Assembly (NCBI GenBank): GCA_946406115.1
Contig: OX291540.1
Location: 54,713,511 to 54,777,510 of the forward strand
Source of the DNA: Apoda limacodes
Taxonomy: Eukaryota; Arthropoda; Insecta; Lepidoptera; Limacodidae
DNA length: 64,000 bases
Direction: 5' to 3'
The notes beneath the pieces are model-generated. The model did no database searches. It worked only from the letters and a program-made list of their open reading frames with translations, and had not been told where the DNA came from. This document shows positions 44,857-55,920 of the stretch, piece after piece (the stretch's first letter is position 1; every line of letters begins with the position of its first letter). The translations under genes and the position numbers were made by a program.

Positions 44857-45320
44857 ACTTGACAGATCGAGATAAAAACAATCCTATATTTTAAGTTGGA
44901 TCAAATAACAGATAGCTGACCCGGAGAACGTTGTTCCTCTTGTTTAAAACAACTGGCGCGCCACCTATTTTGAAAGGGTTGTACTAATTCAAAAACCCCA
45001 GCGTATGCTTGAATAATTTTTATTTCTCAAAAACCTTCTCCGGCGGTGTGCACAACCATTTACCATAATTTTATTACAATAGGTTTACCGCAGTCGTGCG
45101 CGGATCCGACTCCCACTTGACCCTTTTTTATTTCATAAAGGGTGAAATCATTAACCTGAAGCATCCACAGCTTTCAGAAATTTGGTGAAAGCTTGAAAAG
45201 AACTTCTCCTTAAACTCAGCTGTGTGGGGGTCGATAACCGGTCATTTTGTCAAAACTTGTGATGAAATATCTGAATCATTTTTTCTATTTTTACCTACAG
45301 GTGATGTATCTGTGAGGCTA
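44857..45320 (+). repeat. Interspersed repeat fragment (CTGACCCGGAGAACGTTGTT family)
   Basis: Contains TTTTAAGTTGGATCAAATAA, CTGACCCGGAGAACGTTGTT and AACAACTGGCGCGCCACCT. The first block recurs at about 48072 in the repeat at 47809-48180. I recall this kind of sequence as a common insect interspersed repeat. No coding capacity. Confidence 0.5.
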
Positions 45321-47808
45321 ATTTAATAAAAAAAAAGTAGTTTAAGACCTTTTGCTTTAACTTTTTATTGTAAATTTATGAGTGATATGACAAGAAAATT
45401 ATTTCCAAATAATTTATACATCGTAAAATGTTCTTTATCGCTAATAAAGATACATGTTTCGTTATTTTAATTTATTAATACGCTTGTTCAATTTAGAATA
45501 TTAGTGCAGACCGGTCTAGTAATTACTAGCTACGTAACATCCAACATGTTAAGATTGTGTATTAATACGTTTTAATAACAATAAAAACTTAGTCAAATGT
45601 TTGCGATCCGTTGTTCTTTGAAGAACCCGGACATTAGAAATTTTGGAGGTTGAGAGGGAAGAATTTTCTCTTTCCTGCACACATTTAATCTAAAGGGATC
45701 TTCTTAAATAATTACATGTTTTTCATAATCCACGAAAAATTGGTTTAAATCTTGCAAATAACAATAGTGAAAGGATTCCATCAGATTCTTTTTACAGATT
45801 AATTGAATAAAAAATAAAGTAATTAAAATTTTAATTAAAAATTGTAAAAAATATCAGAAGGCTCAGCTCTTGTATAACGTTTTGAGTGAAATAATAAAAT
45901 AATTTCTACTAAATCATATCTCATAATTTTGTACCCGTTACACCTAAGCTATTAGGGCAATTGAGTTCATTAAAATTGTCATAGCAGACGTTTTTAATGT
46001 GAGCTTCTAAATTCCATGTACCAGGATTTCATAGAACACTGTTAGCATTTCGGACAAAGTTGATAAAAGAACAAAACGGTACCCCAATTTTCGGAATGAA
46101 GAATTCGCGCTAATAATTTGCTCTACGACGATTGGTCAATATATGGTCAACGCTCACCTGGAGCCTGGGTTGTTTGGGAATTCTCGGCAAAACTACCATA
46201 CAATTGGGAATTATGATCACTATTAGTAATCACAAGAATTTTACTTTGTAATTTTTGCAAAATAAGTAATCTACTTCTTAGTTTTTAATAGTCGTATTAC
46301 AAAAAATGAAATAACTATAATGTCACGTTCCCGTTTACGCTTGTATTCACACATTCATTTTCAGGTAAATCTTATTAAATAACTTTTTGCTTGTCGATCG
46401 TAATCATGATTTGTTAAAAGATGATGATAAAGAAAACAAACTAAAGGCCTTCGGAGTACCTAGGATAGGATTTTGTTACCTGTGTAGAGTCGGCACAGAT
46501 AACAGAATAACAGGTACTAACCGCGCCACAAAAAAACATACCTACTGTTAATGACATATCCAGGGATCAAATGAAATAATAATTATTTGAATTAGTAGGT
46601 TGCTGAGAACACTTTTGAATCGTCGATACAATCTATTTAACAACGTGAATTTGTGCCGAAAAGAGCCGGCAAGATTCTTAATTATTATTATTAATAGTAA
46701 TTATACAATACTTTGATACTTTGATAATCAACTAACAAGTAGGTGTTTTTTTAATAAAATAGGTAAATTTCATTAGCTAATACAACAAGATGATTCTGTG
46801 TGTTGAAGTCTTTGAAAATAACGATTTGAGTCAAGGGCAAGATATGTATGTAGAGCGTTTTATCAACGGGAGACCATCGCAAGCAACAAAGGTTTCCGTC
46901 ATATGATGCCTGCAGAAGCATGTCACTGCGGCTACAAATACTATTATCTGTGCTGCGGCTGTGCTGTGGCTGGCACATGCTACTCTTACGGTGTTAAGAA
47001 GAGGATAAAAGTCGCGTTTAACTTCATAACAGTAGAAATGCTACGAAATGTGTGTTGCGGCGCGTCTCTTTGTTAACAACAATGGAGGCAACTTTGAATC
47101 ATTTTTGTAAATGTTACGTACCTGCGGGAAGGAAGCAAATGTTTTAAATAGAAGTTAAAATACTCAAAAGTTTTTTTTTGTTTAGTGTTCAGTTCACTTT
47201 GAACCTTTTTTGTGAAATGTGGTTTTAATTAAGTGTTTTAGTAAGTGAAGGTTACTTTAAATCATTTTTGTGAATGAAGATAGGTACCTACATAGGTAGT
47301 TAATGTTTGAAAAAGAAGATAAGTACAGTGTTAGTGAATATACCTATGTCATTGAACCTTTGTTGTTAAAACTGAAATTTTTTAATGCAGTGCTTAGTGA
47401 AAAAGTTTAGTGAATTAAAGAAGTAAGCTGCTGCTGAAGCTTTTTAGTTAAGTAGGTAGCTTCTAGTCATCCTGTTTTTATTTCTGCGTAGCGTCGCACA
47501 AATTCGCGTTTCTACGCCGAAAAAAGTACCAGGAACACATAAACGACAGGAGCGTACACGTTGTAGGTAGATAATTGTGTAACTGGAGTCGTACGAATTC
47601 AAAAGTATTAGATTCTCATAACCCGCTAAGGGTGGCATATTCTAAAGTTCATTAAACTTTATGGTCAAGTCAGAGACGTAAAATTATTTTATAAAATTAG
47701 TATGAAAAACTGAAATGCCGATTTTTGAATAGTGATTGCTGAGTTGCTCCCTTTAGGGATTTGGGGCAATTCCGTTACACTCTGTATATATATATTTATA
47801 TTTATATT
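45321..47808. other. Long AT-rich intron stretch, no gene recognised
   Basis: About 2.5 kb without supported features. Open frames at 46751-46978 and 47444-47638 have no splice sites or domains. The first contains RWSPVDKTLYIHI, which may be repeat-derived. Confidence 0.4.
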
Positions 47809-48180
47809 TTTAACATAGCGCCATCTTTTGAATGCTTACTCAATCCAGTTAACAGATATCGCCATCTGTTAGAATCATCGTTTGGAGCTAAAAGATAATT
47901 GTGACACGTAGTGGTTAAATGGTATTAAATTGAAGCTTATATGAAACGTTTGTATTTTTAACATAGCGCCATCTATTGAAGAATCGCTTGGAGCTAACAG
48001 ATAATAGACAAATTATTAACAATAAAATAATATTGCGACTATAAATTGAGATGTAAACTATGCTATCTTTTAAGTTGGATCAAATAAGAGTTACGAAGTT
48101 TGGTCAAAATCGGTTAGTAATTTAGTAGTCCATCGCGGACAAACAACGTGACACGTAATTTTTATATATACAAGATTTAA
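47809..48180 (+). repeat. Interspersed repeat with internal duplication
   Basis: TTTTTAACATAGCGCCATCT occurs at about 47808 and 47957, each followed by a GAATCRTCGTTTGGAGCTAA-like block, so part of the unit is duplicated. The end (GTCCATCGCGGACAAACAAC then GTGACACG) is typical of the same repeat class as 44857-45320. Confidence 0.6.
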
Positions 48181-48294
48181 CTTTAAATACCTACAAGACG
48201 AGACGAAAAGACACCTCGCATCAATGTCTTGCTTTATGCCACTTACTAACTAGCAGGCATAACATCCACAGCAGGAACATTTTGAGTCACTCTA
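48181..48294. other. Spacer
   Basis: No feature recognised. Confidence 0.4.
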
Positions 48295-49205
48295 CACGGA
48301 GAAAAAAAATATTGTTCGAATTAAAAAAACTGTTTATTAAAGTGCGTTAATACAAAATTTTTAAAAATTTAAAAAAAAAAAAACTGGAAATTACAAAACA
48401 ATATAAATTTTAGTACATTTTGTTAATGCCATAAAGTAATAACAACAAAATAGTTTTATTTATTTCCGTAATTAATAATTTGTACTTCCGATTACAGAAT
48501 TTTACAAATCCTATAAAACTTTCCTCGAATTTATAATATCAACATATAAAGATTAACTTACTAAAGATTAACAAAAAGTTTTATTAAAGTGGGCAGATAG
48601 AACATTACTTTTCATTACAGTGAAGGCCAACTAACGTTTACAAACACCTTAGTGAAGTTTACTAATAACAAACATCATATCGTACTACTACAAATTAAGG
48701 TTGACGTCACGCGTCTTACATCGCGCTATTGAAGTTTTTTCGATAGTTCGCATATATACCGACATTTCGAAACGCAAGTGAGGTGTGACAAGGCGTTCTC
48801 TAGGTATAACTCCTCTCATGGCGGGTGATTCCCCTTGACCGACGCTGAGCTGAACAGATTTGTGACGCCCTCTCCGCCGCAGCCCTTCCTTTATCTACCA
48901 GGTACACTAACCAGTTAATATCAACCGCGTACGCTTCGCATCACAGAGCAGAGGACCACCTACTCGTATCGGTGCTATTAAACGCTGATTTGTAAGCGTG
49001 TAAGTTTTAGCATTCCACTAAATTTTACTCGTTTTCAGTAAACAGCACTGTTATTCCAACAAGACTAGTTTTATTTCTGTTAATAAATACAATAAGTATA
49101 ATTCATTGATAACCGTCAGTGTAATTTACTTGTCCTCGGAATTACTAATATTTTAGTGGTTAGTATTATTTACTTGTAGCTACTAAAGTTTTTTCTCCGT
49201 GTACA
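48295..49205. mobile_element. Candidate non-autonomous TIR element (~0.91 kb)
   Basis: TACACGGAGAAAAAA at 48294-48308 is inverted as TTTTTTCTCCGTGTA at 49190-49204. The interior is non-coding, AT-rich at both ends and GC-richer in the middle (48790-48960). No clear target-site duplication was found, so the superfamily is open. Confidence 0.5.
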
Positions 49206-49498
49206 TCCTTATAATATCTATGTTGAACAGTAATAATTAACCTTTAAGCAGCCAGAGTATGTATCGGAGGCGGGGACTAGTTTTACTTATTTTAAGTGAA
49301 ACATCGTCAATTGGGCAACAGGAAGGGCCGGGGCGCCGCACCGCGCGCACCGGTGCGCTGCATTCGACGCCGGCGATACGCTCTGGTTGTCATTTTGTTT
49401 ACTTCGTTCAGCGAGAGCACTGCCGCGGCATATGACTAGTTAAGTGAAGTGTTAATAAGCAGGCCACCCCACCACCTAGCTCATAGAGCTGAAAGGTT
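49206..49498. other. CpG-rich patch in intron, unexplained
   Basis: Positions 49318-49395 are strongly GC/CpG-rich in AT-rich surroundings. A short minus-strand frame (MTTRAYRRRRMQRTGARG) ends in a stop after about 30 codons. No splice sites fit the host gene. Confidence 0.35.
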
Positions 49499-51575
49499 AT
49501 TTTTTATACCACTAAGGTGGCAAACAAGCTTATAAGCCGCCGAGAAAATAAAAATAAACTTGCTATGCCAAAGTTTAGGCTTACTAAAGCCAACAAATCA
49601 TTTATGGGAAGCGGTGTACAATTTTATAATAAGTTAACGGTAGAAATTCTTAACTTAGGTGACAAACAGTTTAAATTTTATATAAAACATCTGCTATGTA
49701 AGAAAGCATATTATAATGTAGATGAATGTGAATGTGAATGACAAAATTGTATGGCCTAGTATCACACAAAATTAATGTTAGGTTTTTTATTCAAACAAAA
49801 AAAATTTAGGTTTGATAAGTTAAAGGAGCACTCTAAAGACCAAGCTAAGTAACAATGTTATGTCTCTGTTGTTTACTTTATAGTGGTTGGTGGCGAGCTA
49901 CCAGGGGATGCACCATGTGCAATCCGCCTTTGGTTGCCTGGTTTTGGTGGGGCTTTGGATGTGTGGGGGTGTGGCGCACGAGTGTATGTGTGTATATACA
50001 TGTTTGGATAGATATTGTGTACTTGATGGCTTGGTTCCTGCATGACTGATTGGTAACAGGTGTACATCCGGGAGTTTCTTGTCACTTCTTCTGCCTTTAG
50101 GCTAGTTTCCGAAGTGATGGTAGTTTTAATGATGTGCATTTGTTGCCGGGCTGTTGTGTAGGGGCTGGGCCACTTTCGGATGTGCAACGTCTGTTTGAAT
50201 ATGTGTGTGCATTAATGTATATGTGCGTGTTTGTGTGTAGCACCCGCTCGTGTTCGGAGCCCTGCCGCTATCGGGCGGCCGAACAAGGATTGAATCAGAT
50301 AAGACCTATAAGTTCTTTTACGTATGGTTTTATTTTCTATCTTTTATATATATTTGTATATTTATATATATGTATTAAAATTTTGTCTGTATGTGTATAT
50401 ATGAATATGTGCATGTATGTGTATTTTATATTATCCCTAATATGTTATGAATACCTATTTATTTATTTATTTGCATTTTTGTAAAATCAAACTATTTACA
50501 TAGTAAATCTTATTTATTTAATGTTTCAATACAAAACATGTATTTATTAGTTGATACACTATAATTTTATGTTTCGTTTGTGATTTTACAAAGATTACCT
50601 ATTGGGCGCACGCAATAAAACAGTAATGTAATTAGTTTGTAAAGCTAGTTGTAGTTAATTTACTTGACGATTCGAAAGTGTTCTTAGTAACCCATTTGAA
50701 TAAAAAGATTTTGATTTGATTTGATGGTAAGCGGTCACCGTAGCCTATGGACGCTTGCAACACTAGGAGTCCTCCAAAAAACTAATAACTTCTTTTTTGA
50801 AGAACCCCATACTGTAGTCCTTGGAGCAAACCATGGCAGGGAGCTAATTCCACAACCCAAGCGTTCGCGGGAGGAAGCGTCTCTGAAACTGCACTGTACG
50901 CGACCATTTCGGTTCTAAGGTGTGAGAATGAATTCCCTGCCGATGGCGAGCGGTGCAATGGAAGAAAGTAGCCGTAGGCATCATTTCGAACCATTCCTCA
51001 GCACACATTCCTTTGTACAAGCGGTATAACATACACAGGGAGGCAAAGTTTCTCCTCAGACTTACGGTCTGGATACGGCAAGTGAGTTTGAGATCGTCGT
51101 CAGTTCTCACAGCCCGTCGTTGAACTGAGTCGAATGGGCCAAGCTGGTATCCGGGTGCACCCGCCCCGAGCAAGTGATCTCGGAACTGAACATCGCTGGA
51201 GAGGTCAACACCAAGGATCCCAATGCTCTTAGAGATGGACAGGGGTGTGTTCTAGAATTGTGGGACCACAGTGAATGGGGTTTTCTTAGCGGTGAACGCG
51301 CGAATTTGTGTCTTTGTAGGATTGAATCGGATCATGTTTTGCTGTCCCCAGTCAGGTAACTTGGACAGAGTGATCTCGATTTGAGACACAATTTCTTCAA
51401 GCTTTTCCTCCACAACGGTACGATGGATGTTTGCACGACCCGTGTAATAAGCGTCTCCAGTACTGTCAGCTGCATAGCAATGTATGTTGTTGATGTCCAA
51501 CATGTCATTGATATGCAGTAGAAACAGCGTAGGAGACAGAGCCTTGCGGGACACCAGCATTAATGCCCATGTTAT
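49499..51575 (-). mobile_element. LINE family A copy split by a nested LINE
   Basis: The family A tail (TATACCACTAAGGTGGCAAA at 49506) is interrupted after about 30 bp at 49535-49545 and resumes at about 50720 with TGGTAAGCGGTCACCGTAGC. From there the copy continues to about 51575: C-terminal RT (FDSVQRRAVRTDD, LYKGMCAEEWFEM) and the palm with NNIHCYAADSTGDAYYTG at about 51480. It is 5'-truncated just upstream of the palm box. Confidence 0.87.
49540..50720 (+). mobile_element. Nested 5'-truncated LINE with (GATTT)n tail
   Basis: The plus strand encodes the last RT residues (MPKFRLTKANKSFMGSGVQF then YNKLTVEILNL and LLCKKAYYNV, stop at 49741). A long 3' UTR follows, ending in AATAAAAAGATTTTGATTTG and ATTTGAT repeats at 50700-50722. 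Such pentamer tails are typical of several CR1-group LINEs. Part of its 3' UTR recurs inverted at 14060-14345. It lies inside the minus-strand family A copy. Confidence 0.82.
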
Positions 51576-51580
51576 AAGAA
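51252..51580 (-). pseudogene. Family A RT palm fragment with YAAD in place of YADD
   Basis: The minus-strand frame reads SPTLFLLHINDMLDINNIHC then YAADSTGDAYYTG. The first Asp of the catalytic YADD pair is Ala in this copy, while the 6.5-kb copy keeps YADD. The following IVSQIEITLSKLPDW and NPTKTQIRAF blocks are intact. Consistent with a dead copy. Confidence 0.8.
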
Positions 51581-51939
51581 CAGACTTTTTGATTTTACGT
51601 ATTAATACGTAAGATAATAAGTTAGTCATAAATTATGTGTTAAAATCTAAAATTGTTATTTAATAATTCATTTAACCCGTCACGCGTCCAAGGTCCCACA
51701 GTGGGACCTAAGCGACTTGTGTCGCGGGGGAATTTTTTCAGGACGACTTTTATCAGACAGGCTAATTGTAAGTATTCAGAAGTGAAGCCAATGGCCTGTC
51801 CTACGTTCTAGTATTTTTGGGTGGACAATATTTTGTGCGTTTAATATTTTTTTATCAGAAATTGTTTTGGTAATTTGAGCCGGCCGCCATTTATATTGCG
51901 CCATTTTTGTTGGAGCTGGCTATATAAGTCGGCTATATA
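51576..51939. other. Spacer with a piggyBac-like end (51667-51705)
   Basis: TTTAACCCGTCACGCGTCCA followed by AGGTCCCACAGTGGGACCT, a 7-bp palindrome. TTAACCC plus a subterminal palindrome resembles a piggyBac-type terminus, but no matching GGGTTAA end was found nearby. Confidence 0.35.
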
Positions 51940-52415
51940 GACGCTAAATGAGCTTGGCAAGATATCTGAAGATGTTGTGAATAGACTCAAACAAGGTGGA
52001 TCGTTTTCGGAAACATTGCAATTCAAAACGGCAAAATTTCACAAAAACTATACTAAAATTAAAAAAAATGATTGATCAGATCCGAAATACCAGCTCTAAG
52101 GCGTAGAAGACCAAGCCAGAAAGGCGTTATTTTTAAGGGGACGTGCTATGGAAAGGCTGCCTCCAACATTTGGTGCTCTTCTACAGCATACAAAACGAGC
52201 ATGTTTGCAAACCCTGCATATCCTAACTTTGAGGATTGATGATGAAAGAAAGAAGATGGTGTTTGGACTCCAGTTTGGAAACCTCAGCATCTGTAAAGAT
52301 GCTGATTAAGTTTTCCTGCCGCAGCTACATTACAGGTCGATGCCTGTGTAGGAAGTCAGGCATACCCTGTACTGGCCTCTGTAAGTGCAGGAGAGATTCT
52401 TGCGATGTCAATTAA
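51940..52415 (+). pseudogene. C-terminal fragment of a multicopy Cys-rich (CRC-like) family
   Basis: The plus strand reads LAKISEDVVNRLKQGG..., then RKALFLRGRAMERLPPTFGA and LLQHTKRACLQ. After a frame change near 52310 it reads SCRSYITGRCLCRKSGIPCT then GLCKCRRDSCDVN and a stop. This is the Cys-rich end (repeated CxC) of the arthropod multicopy family whose upstream signature is at 35839-36057. The Cys cluster resembles a tesmin/CRC-type zinc module. Function unknown; a frame break and a lost middle make it a pseudogene. Confidence 0.6.
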
Positions 52416-52799
52416 AATAAATATATTTAATTTTTACTAGACTTCACTGGTAGTGGAAGCAATCATTTTTCAGCGTGTTTCCTTATCGACATCGAAGCAC
52501 ATATATGAGAGCTTCTTCCGGATAGGACCGTATTTCGAGTTAAGGACCTGCACTATTATAAATAAAGAATCTATATGCCTCAATTACAATTCAAATACTA
52601 GCAATGTCCGCTATTGGACTTTCTGAATTTTGCAAAATAAAAATATCTAGCTGGCTTTATACCCTGACTTCATTATCTATATATAAATAAATCGATCTGT
52701 CCGTTTATTTATTTTACCAAGTAAGTTGGTTGATGAACCTATTTATAAGGTTAATCTCGGACGAAATACTTTTAACCTATTAAAATGTACAGGACCTAC
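52416..52799. other. Spacer, no feature recognised
   Basis: AT-rich sequence downstream of the Gypsy integrase. No LTR could be recognised. Confidence 0.4.
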
Positions 52800-52803
52800 C
52801 TCT

Positions 52804-53792
52804 CTATCCGTGCGTATTTCTCAATAACGCATTATTATGCCTAACCAATCTAACAATTTCATACGGATCCTTATAAATTTTCTTAAATTTGTATGAGAAC
52901 CCCGTTCGTCGTTTATCATGATGTAACAAAACTACATCTCCTACAGCTAAATTTTTCGGTCTCGCCCGACGATCAAATACAACTTTTTGTTGCTGCTGCG
53001 CTCGCATTATCCTTTGCCTAACTTCTTCTACTATTTGACGTAGGACTAAATCCCGTGTTTCTCTCGGTTCTAAAGGTATTCTACCTCGATTTCCTAAATT
53101 ATTATCCGTTTCAATATTCGGACTTCTTCCTAGAAACACTTCAAAAGGTGAGAAACCAGTTGAATGATGCGGGTAGATATTATACGCATGTACAACTTTG
53201 CCTAAAATTAAATCCTAACTATCTTGTCTCTCACTTTCGTATTTTGACAACATAGACGTGATCGTTTTTATACCTACTTCAGCTAAACCATTTGACATGG
53301 GGTGAGTTACACTACTCTTAATATGACGAACCCCTTGTAACTCTAAGTTCATGCTCATTAATCTGGACCGAAACACTGAAGCTCTATCGGTGCATATTTC
53401 TACACATTTACCATAGGTCAGAAACACATCTTCTACAAATCTCAATACAATTTTCAGTATTGCAAATTGTGATGACGTTGGCTATCATGAATTTCGAAAA
53501 CGAATCGATTGCTACTATTACATATCGATTCCTTCGCGCTGTTACCTTCAATGGTCCTACGGTATATCTACGTGATACTTTTCTCCCACTGACATAGGCG
53601 TTATTGGCTCCAAACACTCCTTTTGCATTTTTTCCTTTTCTGACATACCGTGCAAGTTTTTATATAATTTTCAATAACTTGTCTTGCATTTAGATAGAAA
53701 AATCGTTCTTGAAATTTCCCTAAACATTTAAATAACCCTAAATAACCGCCTGTCAACGAATCATCATGTATTTCCTTTAAAGTCTCATACAC
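52804..53792 (-). pseudogene. Gypsy integrase (zinc domain, core, C-terminus)
   Basis: The H2C2 part is HDDSLTGGYLGLFK...CTVCQKRKK (about 53770-53620). The core reads YVIVAIDSFSKFMIANVI with the first catalytic Asp, then ICTDRASVFRS (second Asp) and HPMSNGLAEVGIKTI, where the usual Asn-Gly-x-x-Glu block gives the third residue. The C-terminal part is VVFDRRARPKNLAVGDVVLL. There are frameshifts near 53600, 53440 and 53200. Domain order and spacing are those of Ty3/Gypsy integrases. Confidence 0.83.
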
Positions 53793-54150
53793 GAGATCTT
53801 ACAGTAGGTATTACATGCCTATACACTTCTCTACCTAGAAATTTGCGTAAATGCATTAGCGTGCCGTCGCGAACTAAAAATCCTTTATAGCGATTAATTC
53901 CGCGATTCACCAAACGTTGACGTACACCTACACAAAAATCATCCCTACTTTGCCCTTCTAGCAATTGTTTTTGATGGATGGCTAGCACTACTAAATATCC
54001 TCAAAATCTTTTGGTTATACTCCTGAATCATCTTCTTCTAGTGGATACCTGGATAAATAATCCGCTAAATTGCTTTTTCCTTTCACAAAATGAATTGAAA
54101 AATCAAATTCTTGCAAAGCTAATACCCATCTTGCAATTCTGCCAGTTTTA

Positions 54151-54958
54151 TTACGATTGGTTGCAAACCAATGCTTTGTGGTCTGTATCCACCTGTACAG
54201 CCTTACCCCAAATATAACTTCTGAAGAAGTTTAGTGCCCACACTAATGCTAGACACTCTTTTTCGGTAATTGAGTAATTTCGCTCAGCTGCCGATAATTT
54301 TCTGGATGCAAACATCACTGGTAGCATCTCTGTTTTCGATTTTCCTTGCATAAGGATTGCTCCTAAACACAAATCGCTCGCATCGGTTGCGATTTTGGTT
54401 ATAATGCCTTCCTCTTCCGAAAAATACCGCAATAATGGAGGTTTCTGTATCTCTTTAATTATCTCTCGCAGCGCTACTTCTTGCCGCTCCCTCCAAGAGA
54501 ATTTACGATTTTTACGCGTTAGATCAGTTAACGGTAACGCGATTTTAGCGAAATTAGCTATAAACTTCCTATAGTACGATAAAAAACCTACTAGCGACCT
54601 CACTTCCCTTATATTTTTCGGCGTTTTATACTATCTAATCTACCTAACTTTACTCGATCAGGCAATATTCCCTCACTTGATACAACATGCCCTAATAATT
54701 TCAGCTGTGTGAAACCACACGTACATTTGGACGGTTTCAACGTTAAATTAGCTTCGCGGAGCTTTTGGAGAGTTGCTTCTAATAATTGACCTAACCCTAC
54801 TAAATTCTCGTGATAAGTAATTATATTATCAACATCAATACCAATACACCTTTCCTTAATAAATCTTTTAACGCAAGATTCATTGTCTTTTGGAACAACG
54901 CTTGGCTATTTTTCATTCCGAATGGTAACACATTCCACTCATAACTACCCTGACTACC
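54151..54958 (-). pseudogene. Gypsy RT C-terminal part and RNase H
   Basis: The RT thumb remnant (NEWNVLPFGMKNSQALFQ near 54930-54880) is in a broken frame. Then comes VGFLSYYRKFIANFA (54590), the RNase H start TKIATDASDLCLGAILMQ with its first Asp, FASRKLSAAERNYSITEKEC with Glu, and VDTDHKALV with the third Asp. The RNase H residues are all present. The polymerase catalytic YVDD box is lost. Confidence 0.83.
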
Positions 54959-54959
54959 C

Positions 54960-55650
54960 TATTATAATTTCTCTTTGCGGACGATACCGCAATTTACACC
55001 ACCGATAGGCAAGTGAGTCGAATCACTAAGAGACTCCAACCCGCTATCACCGCCCTAGGCGAGTGGTTTCGGAAATGGAGAATCGAGGTGAATCCCGACA
55101 AAAGCTCTGCCGTTCTCTTTACCTCAGGCCGCCCTCCGCGGCCATCTCCCCTCTCACTCTTCGGTCGTGCCATTCCCTGGCAAAACATGACCAAATAACT
55201 CGGTGTGACCCTGGATAGGCGTTTGAACTTCGGCGATCACACCAAAATAGAAACCGTGCCGCTTTTGTCCTCGGTCGTCTTTATTCCATGATAGGCAAGT
55301 ACAGTAAGATGTTGCTTAGACATAAGCTGAATCAACTTGTATCCGCCCTATTCTAGCATATACAAGATAGAAGCTCCATAAACTCCAGACCCTCCAAAAC
55401 CGCTTTCTCAGAGCGGCCAACGGAGCGTCCTGGTACGTCCGCAATGCGGACCTACACAGGGAATTCGAGCTCCCCCACGATTCCCCAATATTTCAAAGAC
55501 CTGGCAGTCCGCTTTTTCGAGCGTACACAAAATCACCCGAATCGACTAATTGTGCAATCCACAACGTATCATCACCCCGATCGACCTCGGCATGGTCGTT
55601 AAACTATCGTTAGGCGGCCTCGGCACGTACTAACGGCCCCAGATGACGAT
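54960..55650 (+). pseudogene. Jockey-clade LINE fragment: RT palm box to C-terminus
   Basis: Starts inside the catalytic box (FADDTAIYTTDR at about 54975), then ITKRLQPAITALGEWFRKW, NPDKSSAVLFTSG, and after stops LGVTLDRRLNFGDH. The thumb and C-terminal region follow in shifted frames to about 55640. The end (from AAACCGCTTTCTCAGAGCGG) is a near match to 4150-4480, so both are one family. 5'-truncated; it abuts the Gypsy fragment. Confidence 0.82.
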
Positions 55651-55920
55651 TTTGCTGTCCGGATAGCGAGGTGAATAGGGATACGCCACCGACGTCCCCA
55701 GGTTCGTCGGCGCCCGAACGGATACACGAGGTATCAAAGGCGCAAAACACACAGAAGCGGCAAAAGGCGCGGGCGTGGTGCGGGTGCGGCAAATCGACGC
55801 GTTGTGAATTATACTCAAGCGACGTGGCACAGGCATGCCGATTTGCTGCCCGAGCCGCGTCGCTAGCAGTCGTGATCGGAGCGGCACGCCTGGAGGACGT
55901 CGCTTGTTAAACAGTACGAC
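55651..55920 (+). other. GC-rich 3' end of the Jockey copy
   Basis: GC-rich sequence following the Jockey C-terminus, with short open frames on both strands. Probably the element's last codons and 3' UTR, ending at about 55920 where AT-rich sequence starts. Confidence 0.4.

Larger units (their letters stand above)
52800..54958 (-). mobile_element. Gypsy (Ty3) retrotransposon pol fragment, decayed
   Basis: The minus-strand order is RT thumb (54958 to about 54640), RNase H (54603-54151), linker, H2C2 zinc-binding domain (53792-53601), integrase core (53617-53215) and integrase C-terminal domain (53139-52804). No gag, protease, LTR or primer site was found. The element is truncated at 54958, where a plus-strand Jockey LINE begins abruptly. 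Many frame breaks. Confidence 0.87.

Noticed and set aside
46751..46978. 75-codon minus-strand ORF with RWSPVDKTLYIHI
   Set aside because: In the intron between exons A and B, not needed for the protein, no splice sites. The phrase may be repeat-derived, but I could not place it in a family.
50134..50484. Plus-strand 116-codon ORF
   Set aside because: It lies in the 3' UTR of the nested LINE; composition is low-complexity Tyr/Phe/Val with no family signature.
51667..51705. A second piggyBac-like element
   Set aside because: Only one terminus (TTTAACCC plus palindrome) is visible; no partner end with GGGTTAA was found within about 1 kb, so the element was not called.
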